The notes beneath the pieces are model-generated. The model had not been told where the DNA came from, made no database searches, and worked only from the letters and a program-made list of their open reading frames with translations. A DNA stretch of 64,000 nucleotides from assembly GCA_002494645.1 (NCBI GenBank), contig DACE01000033.1, positions 140,563 to 204,562 on the forward strand, in the 5' to 3' direction. This document shows, piece after piece, positions 63,219 to 64,000 of this stretch (positions are counted from its first letter, which is position 1; the number at the start of each line of letters is the position of its first letter). This stretch comes from Euryarchaeota archaeon UBA256. Its GTDB lineage: Archaea; Thermoplasmatota; Poseidoniia; Poseidoniales; Poseidoniaceae. The position numbers were made by a program, and so were the translations under genes.

Positions 63219-64000
63219 TCAAAATGTTTGAGAAGTTAATCGCTCGTACATTGAGGCGTACAATGACGCTGTTTCGTCAATAACCGACTGGGGAAGTGCA
63301 GGAATCGGAGGTTCATCCGTACCAGCATCACGAGCGGCCTTCAAATCGTTTTGATGGCCCGTTCCAATGTAGTGAGAGCGAACAAATTCTTTGCTTAACT
63401 CGATGCATTCACCATTATCATATGCTTCTGCATCCCACCAGCGGTCCTCATCGAGAGTGCCAAAGGTGTCAACGAGTACAACTTCACGGTTCGTTCCCAA
63501 AGCAAATTCCTTTTTGCCATCGACGTGGATCAATCCGTTTCGGGCAGCTTCTCGTTCAATGATTTCATCAACACCAAGAGCAGCTGCTACAATCGCATCG
63601 TATTCTTCTTCGGTGATGTTGGAGATTTCAAGTCCCTCGTCTCGATTGATGTTGCGGTCAAACTTTTCGAATTTGGTTGTGACTTCAACAAAGGGTTGTG
63701 CCAATTTGACACCGTACTCACAGTCAGGAGCAACACCCAAGGCTTCAGCAGAGAGTTCTCCACGCTGAAACCGACGCCAAGCAGACCCAGAAAGGTAATG
63801 GCGGACAATAACTTCAAGAGGGACGAAAACCCATTCCATATCACGAGGAATGGCGCCTGGTTCCTTGATTACTTTGACCTTACGTACCAAACATCGGTCA
63901 GCGGCATTGACCTCGATTAAGTGAGTTTTACAGATTCCAGCGTCTTCAACCAATTTGAACCAATGAGCGGTCGTGCGATTAAGGGATTCACCCTTGCGAG
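63219..64000 (-). CDS. purC: SAICAR synthase, 5' end cut by window edge
   Basis: At least 259 residues of phosphoribosylaminoimidazole-succinocarboxamide synthase, which joins aspartate to CAIR in purine synthesis using ATP. The frame stays open to the last base; the first readable part is RKGESLNRTTAHWFK, close to the N-terminus. Motifs are KVKVIKEPGAIPRDMEWVFVPLEVIVRHYLSGSAWRRF, then IHVDGKKEFALG and VVLVDTFGTLDEDRWW, the ATP and metal-binding segment with the conserved Asp. The C-terminus (SKEFVRSHY and onward) is complete. About 20-30 N-terminal residues lie beyond the right edge. Confidence 0.93.
   Translation of the reverse strand, partial: RKGESLNRTTAHWFKLVEDAGICKTHLIEVNAADRCLVRKVKVIKEPGAIPRDMEWVFVPLEVIVRHYLSGSAWRRFQRGELSAEALGVAPDCEYGVKLAQPFVEVTTKFEKFDRNINRDEGLEISNITEEEYDAIVAAALGVDEIIEREAARNGLIHVDGKKEFALGTNREVVLVDTFGTLDEDRWWDAEAYDNGECIELSKEFVRSHYIGTGHQNDLKAARDAGTDEPPIPALPQSVIDETASLYASMYERLTSQTF

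Noticed and set aside
1..64000. Mobile elements, integrases, attachment sites and restriction or defence systems
   Set aside because: None was seen; all sizeable frames read as housekeeping, surface or unknown chromosomal genes.

Overview
The window looks like chromosomal DNA from a planktonic euryarchaeon, most probably a Marine Group II (Poseidoniales-type) archaeon. Markers of archaeal origin are the rpo7-spt4-rps24e-rps27ae operon, an archaeal-type D-aminoacyl-tRNA deacylase, archaeal-style AlaS and ValS, RtcB, a geranylgeranyl reductase of the isoprenoid-lipid type and an HVO_0476-type zinc-finger protein. Mixed with these are genes of bacterial flavour: a TopB-like topoisomerase with C-terminal repeats, RmuC, quinone-type PyrD, CcmE, MqnC and proline dehydrogenase. 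Very large secreted or anchored surface proteins with Asp-rich type-3 thrombospondin repeats also fit that lineage. Genes are packed with almost no spacers. No CRISPR array, insertion sequence or integrase was seen, and no stretch over 300 bases lacks a gene.

Layout. 1-1.5 kb: start of ccmE (cut by the left edge) and pyrD, minus strand. 1.5-10.3 kb: a plus-strand run with a small Cys-containing protein, topoisomerase IA, a geranylgeranyl reductase, a two-helix membrane protein and a lipoprotein that joins calcium-binding repeats to a PNGase F-like domain. 10.3-27.9 kb: a long minus-strand run holding an RND/MMPL transporter, an EVE protein, an aminotransferase, a polytopic membrane protein with helical repeats, glyA, an unknown protein, two anchored surface proteins, an aminopeptidase P and mqnC. 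28-30.6 kb: valS. 30.6-35.3 kb: a DNA-repair island of dinB, a RecA-fold protein without the P-loop lysine, a B-family polymerase paralogue with a broken motif C, and a small coiled-coil gene. 35.3-44.8 kb: serA, a membrane protein, an ETHE1-like hydrolase, rmuC, a Nudix hydrolase, alaS and rtcB. 45-47 kb: tRNA-Thr(GGU) and tRNA-Ser(GGA) on either side of a polytopic membrane protein. 47-50.6 kb: membrane/zinc-ribbon protein, SufS-like desulfurase and an anchored subtilase, tightly coupled. 50.6-55.2 kb: methyltransferase, zinc-finger protein, proline dehydrogenase, DtdA and an unknown protein. 55.2-56.5 kb: the rpo7 operon. 56.7-63.2 kb: a 1,914-residue surface protein and an unknown gene. 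63.2 kb to the end: purC, cut by the right edge.

How the genes fit together. CcmE, quinone-dependent PyrD, MqnC and proline dehydrogenase point to aerobic, quinone-based respiration on amino acids, with menaquinone possibly made by the futalosine route. The lipoprotein, subtilase, aminopeptidase P, transporter and aminotransferase suit a heterotroph that breaks down proteins and glycoproteins. The two strongest leads are the PNGase F-like domain on a calcium-binding stalk (7.3-10.3 kb) and the dinB / RecA-like / inactivated-PolB cluster (30.6-35.3 kb), which parallels bacterial mutasomes. All functions were assigned by reading motifs and from memory of the families; no database search was run.
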